A DNA stretch of 25,998 bases from Candidatus Neomicrothrix sp. UBA4542 (GTDB lineage Bacteria; Actinomycetota; Acidimicrobiia; Acidimicrobiales; Poriferisodalaceae). Every line of letters begins with the position of its first letter. Positions within the stretch are counted from its first letter, which is position 1. Position numbers and translations under genes: made by a program. Location of the stretch: assembly GCA_002388005.1 (NCBI GenBank), contig DGLO01000017.1, positions 1 through 25,998 on the forward strand. The letters are read 5' to 3'. Shown here one piece after another: positions 14,893 to 22,375 of this stretch. The notes below the pieces were generated by a model. The model made no database searches. It was given only the letters and a program-made list of their open reading frames with translations, and was not told the origin of the DNA.

Positions 14893-16662
14893 TTAGAGGT
14901 ACTGGCCGGTCTGAACGCGTTCGATTGCTCGCCCGCCCTCGTTCTCGAATTCGTTATCGCCACTCACTAAGGTTCGAATGAAAATGATCCTTTCGCCCTT
15001 TTTCCCCGAGATCTTGGCCCAGTCGTCTGGGTTCGTGGTGTTGGGTAAATCTTCGTGTTCCTTGTATTCCTGACGAATTGATCCGAGTAAATCATCGAGT
15101 CGAATTCCTTGGCTTCCTGTAGAAATCGCTCGCTTAATGGCATTTTTTTTCGAGCGGCGAACAATATTTTCGATCATGGCACCTGACGAGAAGTCTTTGA
15201 AGTACATAACTTCTTTGTCGCCGTTTTGGTACGTCACTTCCAAAAATTGATTATGTTCTTCGGCTCCGTACATTTCTTCGACGGTCCGTTCGATCATCAC
15301 ACGGACTGCCTTATCTGCGTCGCCTCCGCCAAGTTCGTCAATTTCGAGAGAGTCGATCGGAAGATGTTGTTTTAGGTAGGTGGCAAATATTGCAGAGGCG
15401 GCATTCTCGTCGGGTCGGTGGATTTTGATTTTTACGTCGAGACGACCAGGCCTCAAGATTGCAGGATCAATCAGATCTTCTCGGTTAGATGCACCAATAA
15501 CGATGACGTTCCTAAGCCCCTCAACGCCATCAATTTCAGCCAATAGTTGAGGAACAACGGTTGACTCCATGTCAGAGCTGATGCCGCTTCCTCGGGTCCG
15601 AAATAGCGACTCCATCTCGTCGAAAAACACGATAACCGGCCAGCCTTCACTTGCTTTTTCTCGGGCACGTTGAAAGATCTGGCGTATCTGCCGCTCTGTT
15701 TCTCCAACGTATTTGTTAAGAAGTTCAGGTCCTTTGATATTGATAAAGAAACTTTGTGCGTGTGTGTCGCCGGCGGCTTCGGCGACTTTTTTCGCTAAGG
15801 AATTAGCTACGGCCTTCGCTATCAGCGTCTTTCCGCAACCCGGCGGCCCGTAAAGCAAAATTCCCTTGGGTGCTGGAAGTTCATAATCTCGGAATAAATC
15901 TTGATGCAGATATGGCAGTTCGACGGCATCGGTGATTTGTTCAATCTGACTATCAAGTCCCCCAATATCGTCGTAGGTGACATCGGGTACTTCTTCTAGG
16001 AGTAAGTCATCGACTTCAGGACGAGGCAACCGCTCAAGTACCAGATTGGCTCGAACGTCGAGCAGCAAGCTGTCCCCAGACCTCATGACTTGTCCCTGCA
16101 AGTGACCTGCGAGTTCGACCACGCGCTCTTCGTCGGCTCGACCGACAACCAAGGCACGCTCCCTATCAGCCAACACTTCCTTGAGCGTGACGACTTCGCC
16201 CGAAGATTCGGGGCGCCGAGCCATAACGACATTCAGCGATTCGTTGAGAACGACTTCGCAACCGGTCTCTAATTCTTGACCCTCTAACTCGGGATGCAGG
16301 CTGACTCTTACTTTTCGACCGTTCGCATGCACATCTACCGTTCCGTCTTCATTGGCCGCTATGAGGGTGCCGTAGGCAGATGGGGGTTGGGTGAGTTTGT
16401 CGACTTCCTCTCTTAGGGTGGCTATATGCTCACGCGCTTCCCGCAGAGTGAAAGTCAACTTTTCGTTTTGAGATACCGCCTTGGCAAGCTGTCCCTTTGT
16501 CTCAAGTAAGCGCTCTTCAAGAGTCGTTACTCTCTTCGGGGTATCCACTAGCTTTCGCCTCAGTAACGCTACCTCGGATTCTAAAGCCCTGATTTGACTG
16601 CGAAGCGCGGCTAACTCGCCTGTCGGCTTTTCGTTATCGGTAAGTCCGTCGTCAGTCGACAT
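14893..16662 (-). CDS. mpa: Proteasome-associated AAA ATPase Mpa/ARC
   Basis: A 589-residue AAA unfoldase forming the hexameric cap that binds pupylated proteins and feeds them to the 20S core. Domain order: acidic N-terminus, coiled coil about 14-90 (Pup-binding), two OB-fold domains about 95-210, AAA module about 225-490 with Walker A GPPGCGKT (272-279) and Walker B VIVFFDE (343-349), then a helical C-terminal region. It ends in Gly-Gln-Tyr-Leu, the C-terminal docking motif with the penultimate tyrosine used to open the core gate in Mycobacterium. The ATG is preceded by GAGG. It heads the operon mpa-dop-pup-prcB-prcA-pafA-DUF3866-lepB. Confidence 0.97.
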   Translation of the reverse strand: MSTDDGLTDNEKPTGELAALRSQIRALESEVALLRRKLVDTPKRVTTLEERLLETKGQLAKAVSQNEKLTFTLREAREHIATLREEVDKLTQPPSAYGTLIAANEDGTVDVHANGRKVRVSLHPELEGQELETGCEVVLNESLNVVMARRPESSGEVVTLKEVLADRERALVVGRADEERVVELAGHLQGQVMRSGDSLLLDVRANLVLERLPRPEVDDLLLEEVPDVTYDDIGGLDSQIEQITDAVELPYLHQDLFRDYELPAPKGILLYGPPGCGKTLIAKAVANSLAKKVAEAAGDTHAQSFFINIKGPELLNKYVGETERQIRQIFQRAREKASEGWPVIVFFDEMESLFRTRGSGISSDMESTVVPQLLAEIDGVEGLRNVIVIGASNREDLIDPAILRPGRLDVKIKIHRPDENAASAIFATYLKQHLPIDSLEIDELGGGDADKAVRVMIERTVEEMYGAEEHNQFLEVTYQNGDKEVMYFKDFSSGAMIENIVRRSKKNAIKRAISTGSQGIRLDDLLGSIRQEYKEHEDLPNTTNPDDWAKISGKKGERIIFIRTLVSGDNEFENEGGRAIERVQTGQYL

Positions 16663-16881
16663 CCCTAACCTCGGCTCGCTGGCTTATGGACCGGAACCTA
16701 CACGAATCCGTGACGGAAACTGCCCCATGTTTGTTTTGGCAACCGAATCGTTAAGTGGGCTTAGGTCTGTACTTGATGCGTTGCAACACGATAAATTGAT
16801 CAAGAGCTCATTCGCGTTAACTAACTGAGCGACGCCCCCCGTAACCGCCACAGTTCAGTGCAGGTAGAAGAAAGGCACACC
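16663..16881. other. Divergent intergenic region between mpa and the ferredoxin gene
   Basis: At about 219 bp this is the longest gene-free stretch in the window. It must hold the promoter of the eight-gene proteasome operon (minus) and that of the ferredoxin (plus). I find no convincing minus-strand promoter by eye; a weak plus-strand candidate is listed separately. No structured RNA or repeat is apparent. Confidence 0.6.
16796..16823 (+). promoter_or_regulatory. Candidate promoter of the ferredoxin gene
   Basis: TTGATC (16796-16801) and TAACTA (16818-16823) are separated by 16 bp and resemble the -35 and -10 elements of a sigma-70-type promoter, with four or more matches in each. The start codon is about 58 bp downstream. 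Such matches arise often by chance, so this is a weak call. Confidence 0.25.
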
Positions 16882-17118
16882 ATGAAGGTCTGGATTGATC
16901 AAGACCTATGCACAGGCGACGGTCTCTGCGAAGAGATTGCACCTGACGTATTCACTCTGCTGGACGATGGTCTCGCCTACGTGGTCGAAGATGGAAATGT
17001 CATGTCTGATCCAGGTGGAGCAGAGGCCTTAGCCAATTTCTCGGATTCACAACTCGACGCTGTGATTGAGTCAGCTGAGGAATGTCCAGGCGAGTGCATC
17101 TATATAGAGGCCGAGTAA
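16882..17118 (+). CDS. Small ferredoxin with Cys-x2-Asp-x2-Cys cluster motif
   Basis: A 78-residue single-cluster ferredoxin for one-electron transfer. The motif is Cys10-x-x-Asp13-x-x-Cys16 followed by Cys68-Pro-Gly-Glu-Cys72. Asp13 replaces the second cysteine of a 4Fe-4S site, so the cluster is either [3Fe-4S] or an aspartate-ligated [4Fe-4S], as known in Pyrococcus ferredoxin. The redox partner is not apparent; cytochromes P450 and similar oxygenases are common partners in actinobacteria. I chose the ATG at 16882, preceded by AAAGG, over the in-frame GTG at 16858, which would add eight residues. It is divergent from mpa and convergent with the MarP-like gene. Confidence 0.88.
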   Translation: MKVWIDQDLCTGDGLCEEIAPDVFTLLDDGLAYVVEDGNVMSDPGGAEALANFSDSQLDAVIESAEECPGECIYIEAE

Positions 17119-17170
17119 GACTTAGCCTCTAGCGAATTTGCCAGACCTTCCTAGTCGTCGATTTAGCGTT

Positions 17171-17191
17171 CTTGAGTTGCCTTACCTCAAG
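17171..17191. terminator. Possible weak stem between convergent ferredoxin and MarP-like genes
   Basis: CTTGAG and CTCAAG form a six-base inverted repeat with a nine-base loop where the two convergent genes meet; it reaches into the last codons of the minus-strand gene. There is no T-run on either side, so a terminator role is only possible, not shown. Confidence 0.2.
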
Positions 17192-18360
17192 CATTTACCC
17201 GTGTTGACCACGGTACGGTCGCCGAACGCCATGACCTCGGCCATAAACGCTGCAATCTCTGACCTGTCTAAGGCATAGGCGGTTCGCTCGTAGTCCGAGG
17301 CGTCGCGAGGAGCCACCGCAAATATCACGCCCACAACCGACCCGTTGTTGTTAATAATCGGCGCGCCACTGTCGCCTGTTTGCAGTTTGGACGCGGCGAA
17401 CCAAACTTTCCGAGTCGTATCGACTGAATCATGAAGATCCCGTGCGTGCGCGGTGACTCGTTCAACAAGACGAATTGGGGCTGATCGGAGCGGCCCCCCG
17501 CCTGGGTGGCCGATCACCGCTGCCAGTTGTCCCGCTATGGGCGACTCGAGGGGAAGTGCTTCCAATTCCGAGTCGACCCTGAGTAACGCGAGATCGCGCT
17601 CTGAATCAAAGGCTAGAACCGTAGCTTGGCTCAACATCTCACCAGGTAGTGCGATCTCCACATTTTGTGATCCGGCGACCACATGAGCATTTGTCAATGC
17701 CATGCCAGGTGAAATAACGAACCCGGTTCCATCTTGCCCTTGACTGCAAGCGATCGCTCTAACCCGGATTACTGACGTTGCTGCAGCCTCTAGCACCTCT
17801 GCGTTCACCGCCATTTCTGTGGGCGGTTCTCCGACTTCAACCACGGGAACATCGTCGTCAAAAATTGGAACGAGACCCCAATCTTGTGTAAGTCGGTCCA
17901 AGAGACCTCGGCCGTTTGCGGTTACTGGGACCCACCGTTCCACCGCTTCAACCGCTTTGGAAGCTGTGGCTTGATCGCGAGGCCAACCTCGAACTGAGAG
18001 AAAGGCAGGGGTGAGTAGCCAAACTAAAAGGACGACTGCGCCGGTTCCGATTACCACGCCAGCAACAGAATCAACCCACCGCAGAGGACGGGGAACAAAG
18101 GTGCGTAACCCGCGAGCGATCCTCCAGCCCACCGCGTGACCAGCTACGCCGGCGAGTAGCACCGCAGCCGACGCTGCGCCGAGCCGTTGATGTTTGCCAA
18201 CGATGTTCAGGGCATCGAGAGTCGCAGTCGCCCAACGGGCGGTCGCCAGAGCAGCCACAGCAAACCCGATCCAACTGCCAAGACGACCAATCAGCCCTCC
18301 GCGCCAACCAGTGAACACAGCGACAACTGCGAGCAGTCCGAAGACCAGATCGATGACCAC
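17182..18360 (-). CDS. MarP-like membrane serine protease (CvpA domain plus trypsin-like domain)
   Basis: A 392-residue protein with four N-terminal transmembrane segments of the CvpA type (about 4-120), a linker, and an extracytoplasmic chymotrypsin-like protease domain (about 190-390). The catalytic triad is visible: His226 in LTNAHVV, Asp256 in ERDLALL and Ser331 in TGDSGAP. Cys205 and Cys390 sit where mycobacterial MarP (397 residues; triad 235/264/343) has its stabilising disulfide. In Mycobacterium tuberculosis MarP is required for acid and oxidative stress resistance, so a role in envelope homeostasis is likely. The start is GTG, ten bases after the TrmI stop, placing it last in a six-gene operon. 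Confidence 0.92.
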   Translation of the reverse strand: MVIDLVFGLLAVVAVFTGWRGGLIGRLGSWIGFAVAALATARWATATLDALNIVGKHQRLGAASAAVLLAGVAGHAVGWRIARGLRTFVPRPLRWVDSVAGVVIGTGAVVLLVWLLTPAFLSVRGWPRDQATASKAVEAVERWVPVTANGRGLLDRLTQDWGLVPIFDDDVPVVEVGEPPTEMAVNAEVLEAAATSVIRVRAIACSQGQDGTGFVISPGMALTNAHVVAGSQNVEIALPGEMLSQATVLAFDSERDLALLRVDSELEALPLESPIAGQLAAVIGHPGGGPLRSAPIRLVERVTAHARDLHDSVDTTRKVWFAASKLQTGDSGAPIINNNGSVVGVIFAVAPRDASDYERTAYALDRSEIAAFMAEVMAFGDRTVVNTGKCLR

Positions 18361-18370
18361 TATGGCTCAA

Positions 18371-19171
18371 TCAAAGTTCAACTAGCCGTGCATGGGTAAT
18401 GAAGCCTGTGTGGGCGACCATCCGATGGTCGGGCCGTACAGAGTTGCCTTCCACATGCCATGTTCGCTGGAGGGCTTCAATAGTTTCAACCATGGCCCAT
18501 GGGCCTCGCGAGAGTCGGTGCCTGAGATTCTGTACCTGGATGATCGACGGGTTGTACACCACCAGGATCCCACCTCGCCGTAACGATTTCTCCAAGTGCG
18601 GCACCACTTGCCAGGGTTCTGGTAGGTCAAGCACCGCGCGATCAAAATTACTGTCTTCATGCGACTGGTAGGCGTCGCAGAGCTTTACTTCATATCGTTC
18701 AACCGCCTCGTTCCCAAGAAACATTTCGACGTTCGAGAGAGCTTTTTCGGCAAAGTCCTCACGAATCTCATACCCGGTCACACGTGCACCGGCACGCAAA
18801 AGCGCAATCGAAAGAGACCCCGAACCAACGCCAGATTCAAACACCCGCATTCCTGGTGAAATGTCCGCCAGAATCAGGATTGGGCCAAGATCCTTCGGAT
18901 AAATGACCTGAGCTCCACGCGGCATTTTCAACACATGATCGCTCAGCGTTGGGCGTAATCCCACGAACCGAGCGTTTGATGAGGTCCGGAACTCGGTGCC
19001 TTCGGAACTCCCAATGATCTCGTTGTGCGGCACCACTCCTGCGTGTGAGTGGAACTCTCCATTTTCTTCGAGATCAACAAGATACCGGCGTTGACGATTA
19101 TCTATGAGAACGATATGTTCGCCGAGCTCAAATGGTGCGCCCTGGGTAGCGGAAGTTGTGGACTTCGCCAT
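18371..19171 (-). CDS. trmI: tRNA (adenine(58)-N1)-methyltransferase TrmI
   Basis: A 266-residue class I SAM-dependent methyltransferase that makes m1A58 in the T-loop of tRNAs, as a homotetramer. An N-terminal beta domain (about 12-75, with LIDNRQRRYLVDL) leads to the conserved RPTLSDHVLKMPRGAQVIYPKD (73-94) and the SAM loop ESGVGSGSL (112-120), then acidic Glu at the end of strand 2 (GYEIRE). The catalytic-fold segment LDLPEPW follows. I chose the ATG at 19171, with AGGTG about five bases upstream and two bases after the preceding stop; a longer in-frame ORF up to 19357 overlaps the upstream gene. Mycobacterium trmI (Rv2118c) also lies near mpa. Confidence 0.94.
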   Translation of the reverse strand: MAKSTTSATQGAPFELGEHIVLIDNRQRRYLVDLEENGEFHSHAGVVPHNEIIGSSEGTEFRTSSNARFVGLRPTLSDHVLKMPRGAQVIYPKDLGPILILADISPGMRVFESGVGSGSLSIALLRAGARVTGYEIREDFAEKALSNVEMFLGNEAVERYEVKLCDAYQSHEDSNFDRAVLDLPEPWQVVPHLEKSLRRGGILVVYNPSIIQVQNLRHRLSRGPWAMVETIEALQRTWHVEGNSVRPDHRMVAHTGFITHARLVEL

Positions 19172-19173
19172 AG

Positions 19174-19413
19174 CTACACCTGTCGACCGCGGCGGTCTTC
19201 GCTGAGGTGGGTAATCCGCAGGGCTTCTCCGGGCTTTAGCTCGGCTGTATGCGCCACCGTGGGTCGGCGACGGCTCAGGTACTTGAGAAGACGCAATGTC
19301 GTGGCCACGATTGCAGCGGCCATCCAAGGACCGTTCCCTTGTCGACCTCGTCGCCACGCGGACCTAAGTAGCCTCCCGGGAGGCCGTTCCCTCAGATCAT
19401 CGAACAGGCCCAT
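19174..19413 (-). CDS. Small basic protein of unknown function
   Basis: A 79-residue protein I do not recognise. An arginine-rich N-terminus (about 8-26) precedes a moderately hydrophobic stretch (about 29-43) that could be a membrane-associated helix, and a second basic region follows. The ATG shares one base with the upstream gene's TGA (TGATG), and its stop is two bases from the trmI start, which supports a genuine gene. Its neighbours are two other small membrane proteins, suggesting a common envelope role, but no function can be assigned. Confidence 0.65.
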   Translation of the reverse strand: MGLFDDLRERPPGRLLRSAWRRGRQGNGPWMAAAIVATTLRLLKYLSRRRPTVAHTAELKPGEALRITHLSEDRRGRQV

Positions 19414-19655
19414 CAAACTCTTACGATTTCGACAACAGTTGAACGTTTTCTTCCGACTCGGCGTCCTAGGGCGAAAGCAACCAAAATTGCTCCAGCTACC
19501 AGAACGCTGACGATAACCACACCGGGCTTTTGGAGCGCGGCAGCGCTTTCCTCGGCTTCGCCTGTGACACGCTCGAAACTTTGACGTAAATCATCTTCCG
19601 TCACTGGTGGAGTGATCTTTGCATCCTTATCGGGCATCTCGACGTCGCCTTCCAT
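19413..19655 (-). CDS. Small single-pass membrane protein, unknown function
   Basis: An 80-residue protein with a charged soluble N-terminus (about 8-40, partly helical), one strong transmembrane helix (about 45-63) and a basic stop-transfer tail (GRRVGRKRS). The general form recalls short actinobacterial envelope proteins found beside holin-X-like proteins. The ATG at 19655 overlaps the upstream gene by 29 bp; an ATG at 19637, with GGAAGG ten bases upstream, gives 74 residues and an 11-bp overlap and may be the true start. No function is known. Confidence 0.7.
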   Translation of the reverse strand: MEGDVEMPDKDAKITPPVTEDDLRQSFERVTGEAEESAAALQKPGVVIVSVLVAGAILVAFALGRRVGRKRSTVVEIVRV

Positions 19656-19953
19656 CGCGCTTAATCGCCAGCAGAGCGAGAGCGAAAAATATCAGTGCTA
19701 CCACGATCCCTGCCAGGTGGGGAACGAACGACCATCTTCCTTCGAAGGTGGTCGTCAACTCCTGCAGACTACGAATCGCAGCGAGCGTCAGAAAGATAGC
19801 TGCAACGGCAAAACAGAGCGATCCTGCTAGCCCAAATAAGACATAACGACCTAGCCCTTGAAGGGGTCCAACAGTTTCCTGCTTCACATATGAGCGAAGG
19901 GTCACTATTAGAGCCTCAACGTCAGCCCTCAGTCCTCGATGTTGATCCGACAT
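19627..19953 (-). CDS. Small two-helix membrane protein, resembling the actinobacterial holin-X family
   Basis: A 108-residue protein with an N-terminal amphipathic region, two transmembrane helices (about 37-60 and 79-97) and an arginine-rich end. This matches the plan of the actinobacterial putative holin superfamily III (phage_holin_3_6), a chromosomal family whose holin role is unproven. The match is by appearance only. AGGAATAGG precedes the ATG by about five bases. It starts 68 bp after the LON-domain gene and overlaps the next small membrane gene, so the three small proteins look co-expressed. Confidence 0.7.
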   Translation of the reverse strand: MSDQHRGLRADVEALIVTLRSYVKQETVGPLQGLGRYVLFGLAGSLCFAVAAIFLTLAAIRSLQELTTTFEGRWSFVPHLAGIVVALIFFALALLAIKRDGRRRRDAR

Positions 19954-20021
19954 TGCGCCCTATTCCTGGGGGTTGGACGATTCCCAAGCATGCCAGAGAA
20001 CAGGCCCGACCCCACCAGGAG

Positions 20022-20669
20022 TCATGTGTTGTCTCCGGTCGCGTCGAGAACTTCTTCGAGACCGGCAATCAATTCTTCAATACAATCAAGTCTTTTCGCG
20101 CAAGTCGCTTGAGACAAAATTTTTTGGCGATCGAATGACCCAGCGGGCGTTAACTGAGCAACGCGGTAGGAAAGCTCTTCTGCATCAACTCCTACGGCTA
20201 TGGCTTCGGCATCAACCACCGGCATTTCGTAGCCCTGTTTTGTAGCATCTGATACCCACGCCGCGAGTCGTTCCAATACCGCCAAGCATCGCTCCATAGG
20301 CACTGCATCGCCGTCATCTGGGAAATCGCTAATGCGTGCCTGCGGGTACGGATTATCTGGCAACCACTCGTCGACTGAAAATCTGCTCTCGCCGCGAACT
20401 ACCAAAGCCCATCGTCCGTCTGGAAATTTTCGGTGTTCGAGGATCCTCGCCAAACATCCGACCGAAGATCGAACGTCTCCGCCACCAACCTCATGTCCTT
20501 TTTCGATTAGAACAATGCCAAATAGCTCCTCCCCACTGACGCATCGCTGAACTAGCGACCGGTAGCGCTCTTCGAATATGTGCAGGGGGAGCGTGGCACC
20601 GGGAAATAAGACGGTACCGAGAGGGAACATCGGTGTTTCGCTACGAGAACGATCGCCATGTTCGTTCAT
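20022..20669 (-). CDS. Stand-alone LON substrate-binding-domain protein
   Basis: A 215-residue protein matching the N-terminal domain of Lon protease: MFPLGTVLFPGATLPLHIFE (14-33) and YRSLVQRC followed by FGIVLIEKG are its typical opening, with GCLARILEHRKFPDGRW next. No AAA or Ser-Lys protease domain follows, so it is not a protease. Such stand-alone proteins are common in bacteria, are often annotated as peptidase S16, and have no established activity. The ATG at 20669 heads the operon that ends with the MarP-like protease; the 121-bp space upstream separates it from the divergent DUF6941-like gene. Confidence 0.9.
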   Translation of the reverse strand: MNEHGDRSRSETPMFPLGTVLFPGATLPLHIFEERYRSLVQRCVSGEELFGIVLIEKGHEVGGGDVRSSVGCLARILEHRKFPDGRWALVVRGESRFSVDEWLPDNPYPQARISDFPDDGDAVPMERCLAVLERLAAWVSDATKQGYEMPVVDAEAIAVGVDAEELSYRVAQLTPAGSFDRQKILSQATCAKRLDCIEELIAGLEEVLDATGDNT

Positions 20670-20754
20670 TTCGAGTCAACCGACCTGTTCAGCGAAATTC
20701 TTCGAATCTACTCACCCAGACAGTAGGCCGAATAATTGATCTTGGCGGGCCCAG

Positions 20755-20770
20755 GGAGCCAAGAGGCTCC
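20755..20770. repeat. Perfect inverted repeat upstream of the DUF6941-like gene
   Basis: GGAGCC and GGCTCC form a six-base perfect inverted repeat around a four-base AAGA loop, ending 20 bases before the GTG start at 20791. An overlapping repeat pairs CTTGGC (20741-20746) with GCCAAG (20758-20763), so two alternative stems share the same bases. No T-run follows. It could be an operator or leader structure in the divergent control region 20670-20790, where I see no clear promoter. Confidence 0.45.
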
Positions 20771-20790
20771 AATTCAAATAGTCTCAAATT

Positions 20791-21183
20791 GTGGAAATCA
20801 TCGCAGCATTGTTTCTCGAACATTTCGAAATGCGACAAGCGGAAGGTGGATCGGCCCGGCTCGATCTGTCCGGAGTGTATTTTTCGCTTGCAGCTCCTGG
20901 TCAATTCCCAGTGTCTATACAACCTCATTTGATGGTGCTCTTGAGGTGCCCCGCCGAACATCAAGGTTTGGCCGCACTCGAAGTGACCTTTCACACGAAC
21001 GGAGAGCCGATGGACATTCGTAACGTTCAACCAGTCAACGTTGAGCCCGGCAAGTTCGGCTACAACCTCGTACAAGCCACGGTAGAAGTAACAGAACCAA
21101 TGACCATTGAGGCTCATTGCAGGGTAGACAACGGACCGGTTACCGCGGTGCCGTTGACAGTGGTCCAACCACTAGCTGGATAA
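20791..21183 (+). CDS. Small beta-rich protein, DUF6941-like, unknown function
   Basis: A 130-residue protein without signal peptide or membrane helix. Its opening (ALFLEHFEMRQ, a short gap, then LDLSGVYFSLA) and following beta strands recall the DUF6941 family, whose members typically start with a 'hydrophobic strand, charged turn, function-of-life statement' pattern; this is a loose resemblance. The start is a GTG without a clear ribosome site, so a downstream start is possible. Its TAA is two bases from the FIST gene start, so the two are likely coupled. No activity can be proposed. Confidence 0.7.
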   Translation: MEIIAALFLEHFEMRQAEGGSARLDLSGVYFSLAAPGQFPVSIQPHLMVLLRCPAEHQGLAALEVTFHTNGEPMDIRNVQPVNVEPGKFGYNLVQATVEVTEPMTIEAHCRVDNGPVTAVPLTVVQPLAG

Positions 21184-21185
21184 CG

Positions 21186-22322
21186 ATGCCATACGCGTCA
21201 AGTCTCTCAACTCATCACGACCCCGGAATTGCCATAGGAGAAACCATTGGCGAAGTCTTGGAAGTCCTCGGACCTTCACCTGATGTCGTAGCTCTTTTCA
21301 TCTCAGGCAATTTCCTTCCTCACGCAGAAAATTTTTTGACCGCGACGCAGAATTTGCTGCAACCAGCAGCGTTGATCGGGACGACGGCTGTTTCCGTTAT
21401 CTCCGGACCCCGCGAAGTCGAAGATCAGGGTGCTGTCGCACTGTGGGGCGGCAGGTTCACCGGGACAGCATCGACTATTAGACTCGACGCCCGCCAGTTA
21501 TCAGGCGGCGCCATCGAAATCGATGAGTTGCCTCAGTCGAACGCACACACTCTGATTCTCTTGGCCGACCCGTTCACTTTTCCGACCGAGTTAGCTGTTA
21601 GTGCCTGGTCCAACTCGCATCCGCAATTGCAAGTCATCGGTGGTTTAGCCTCTGCGGCCTCTGCACCCAATGGAAACCGGTTGTTAATCGACGACCAGAT
21701 GTACGAGACGGGGGCCGTTGGGTTATTGGTTGAGGGCCCTACTCGGGTGGATCCCTTGGTGTCTCAAGGTTGCCGACCGGTGGGGTCACCATTGATCGTA
21801 ACCGCAGCGGACCAAAATTTGATTCGCGAGTTGGGGGGCAAACCAGCGTTGGTGCGCTTAGAGGAGATGTTTCAGGGCTTGAGCGAAAACGAAAAGTTAC
21901 TGGTAAATCAGGGCCTACATATAGGTCGAGTAATCGACGAACACAAGGTTGATTTTGGTACGGGTGATTTCCTTATTCGTGCTGTCATGGGTGCTGACCA
22001 GCGAACTGGGAGCCTCGCTATCGGTGACAACGCACCGGTAGGAAGCACCGTCCAATTTCAGGTTCGGGACGCCCAATCGGCCGATGACGATCTACGGCTC
22101 CTCGTCCAACCACTTGATCCTGCCGATGGAGCCTTGCTCTTCACATGCAATGGCAGAGGAACACATCTGTTCGAGCATCCAGATCACGATGCTGCGATCA
22201 TCGCCGATCTGGTTCGGCAAGAAGCTGTGGCAGGGATGTTTTGCGCGGGGGAAATTGGTCCTGTGGGTACACAATCATTTCTGCATGGCTTTACTGCATC
22301 AGCCGCTATTTTCCGCGACTAA
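21186..22322 (+). CDS. FIST N- and C-domain protein
   Basis: A 378-residue stand-alone FIST protein (F-box and intracellular signal transduction domain family), thought to bind small ligands such as amino acids. The N-terminal FIST domain spans about 1-195 (LFISGNFLPHAENFL, LIGTTAVSVISGPREVEDQG, QVIGGLASAA) and the FIST_C domain about 205-375 (FLIRAVMGADQRTGSLAIGD, LLFTCNGRGTHLF, MFCAGEIGPVG). There is no attached kinase, receptor or cyclase, so its signalling partner, if any, must be separate. The ATG at 21186 follows the previous stop by two bases; an upstream start at 21117 lies inside that gene and is not preferred. Confidence 0.9.
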   Translation: MPYASSLSTHHDPGIAIGETIGEVLEVLGPSPDVVALFISGNFLPHAENFLTATQNLLQPAALIGTTAVSVISGPREVEDQGAVALWGGRFTGTASTIRLDARQLSGGAIEIDELPQSNAHTLILLADPFTFPTELAVSAWSNSHPQLQVIGGLASAASAPNGNRLLIDDQMYETGAVGLLVEGPTRVDPLVSQGCRPVGSPLIVTAADQNLIRELGGKPALVRLEEMFQGLSENEKLLVNQGLHIGRVIDEHKVDFGTGDFLIRAVMGADQRTGSLAIGDNAPVGSTVQFQVRDAQSADDDLRLLVQPLDPADGALLFTCNGRGTHLFEHPDHDAAIIADLVRQEAVAGMFCAGEIGPVGTQSFLHGFTASAAIFRD

Positions 22323-22365
22323 AGCTCCCCAGAATTGCCAGGAGGTCGGGCTAGGATCGCCGCTC

Positions 22366-22371
22366 GGGAGG
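22366..22371 (+). promoter_or_regulatory. Shine-Dalgarno of transketolase
   Basis: GGGAGG lies four bases before the GTG at 22376 and supports that start. A further AGGAGG-like run occurs about 30 bases upstream in the same 53-bp spacer but is not linked to a start codon. Confidence 0.6.
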
Positions 22372-22375
22372 CTAA

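Noticed and set aside
20022..20669. Lon protease
   Set aside because: Only the N-terminal LON substrate-binding domain is present; Walker motifs and the Ser-Lys protease domain are missing and the gene ends after 215 residues.
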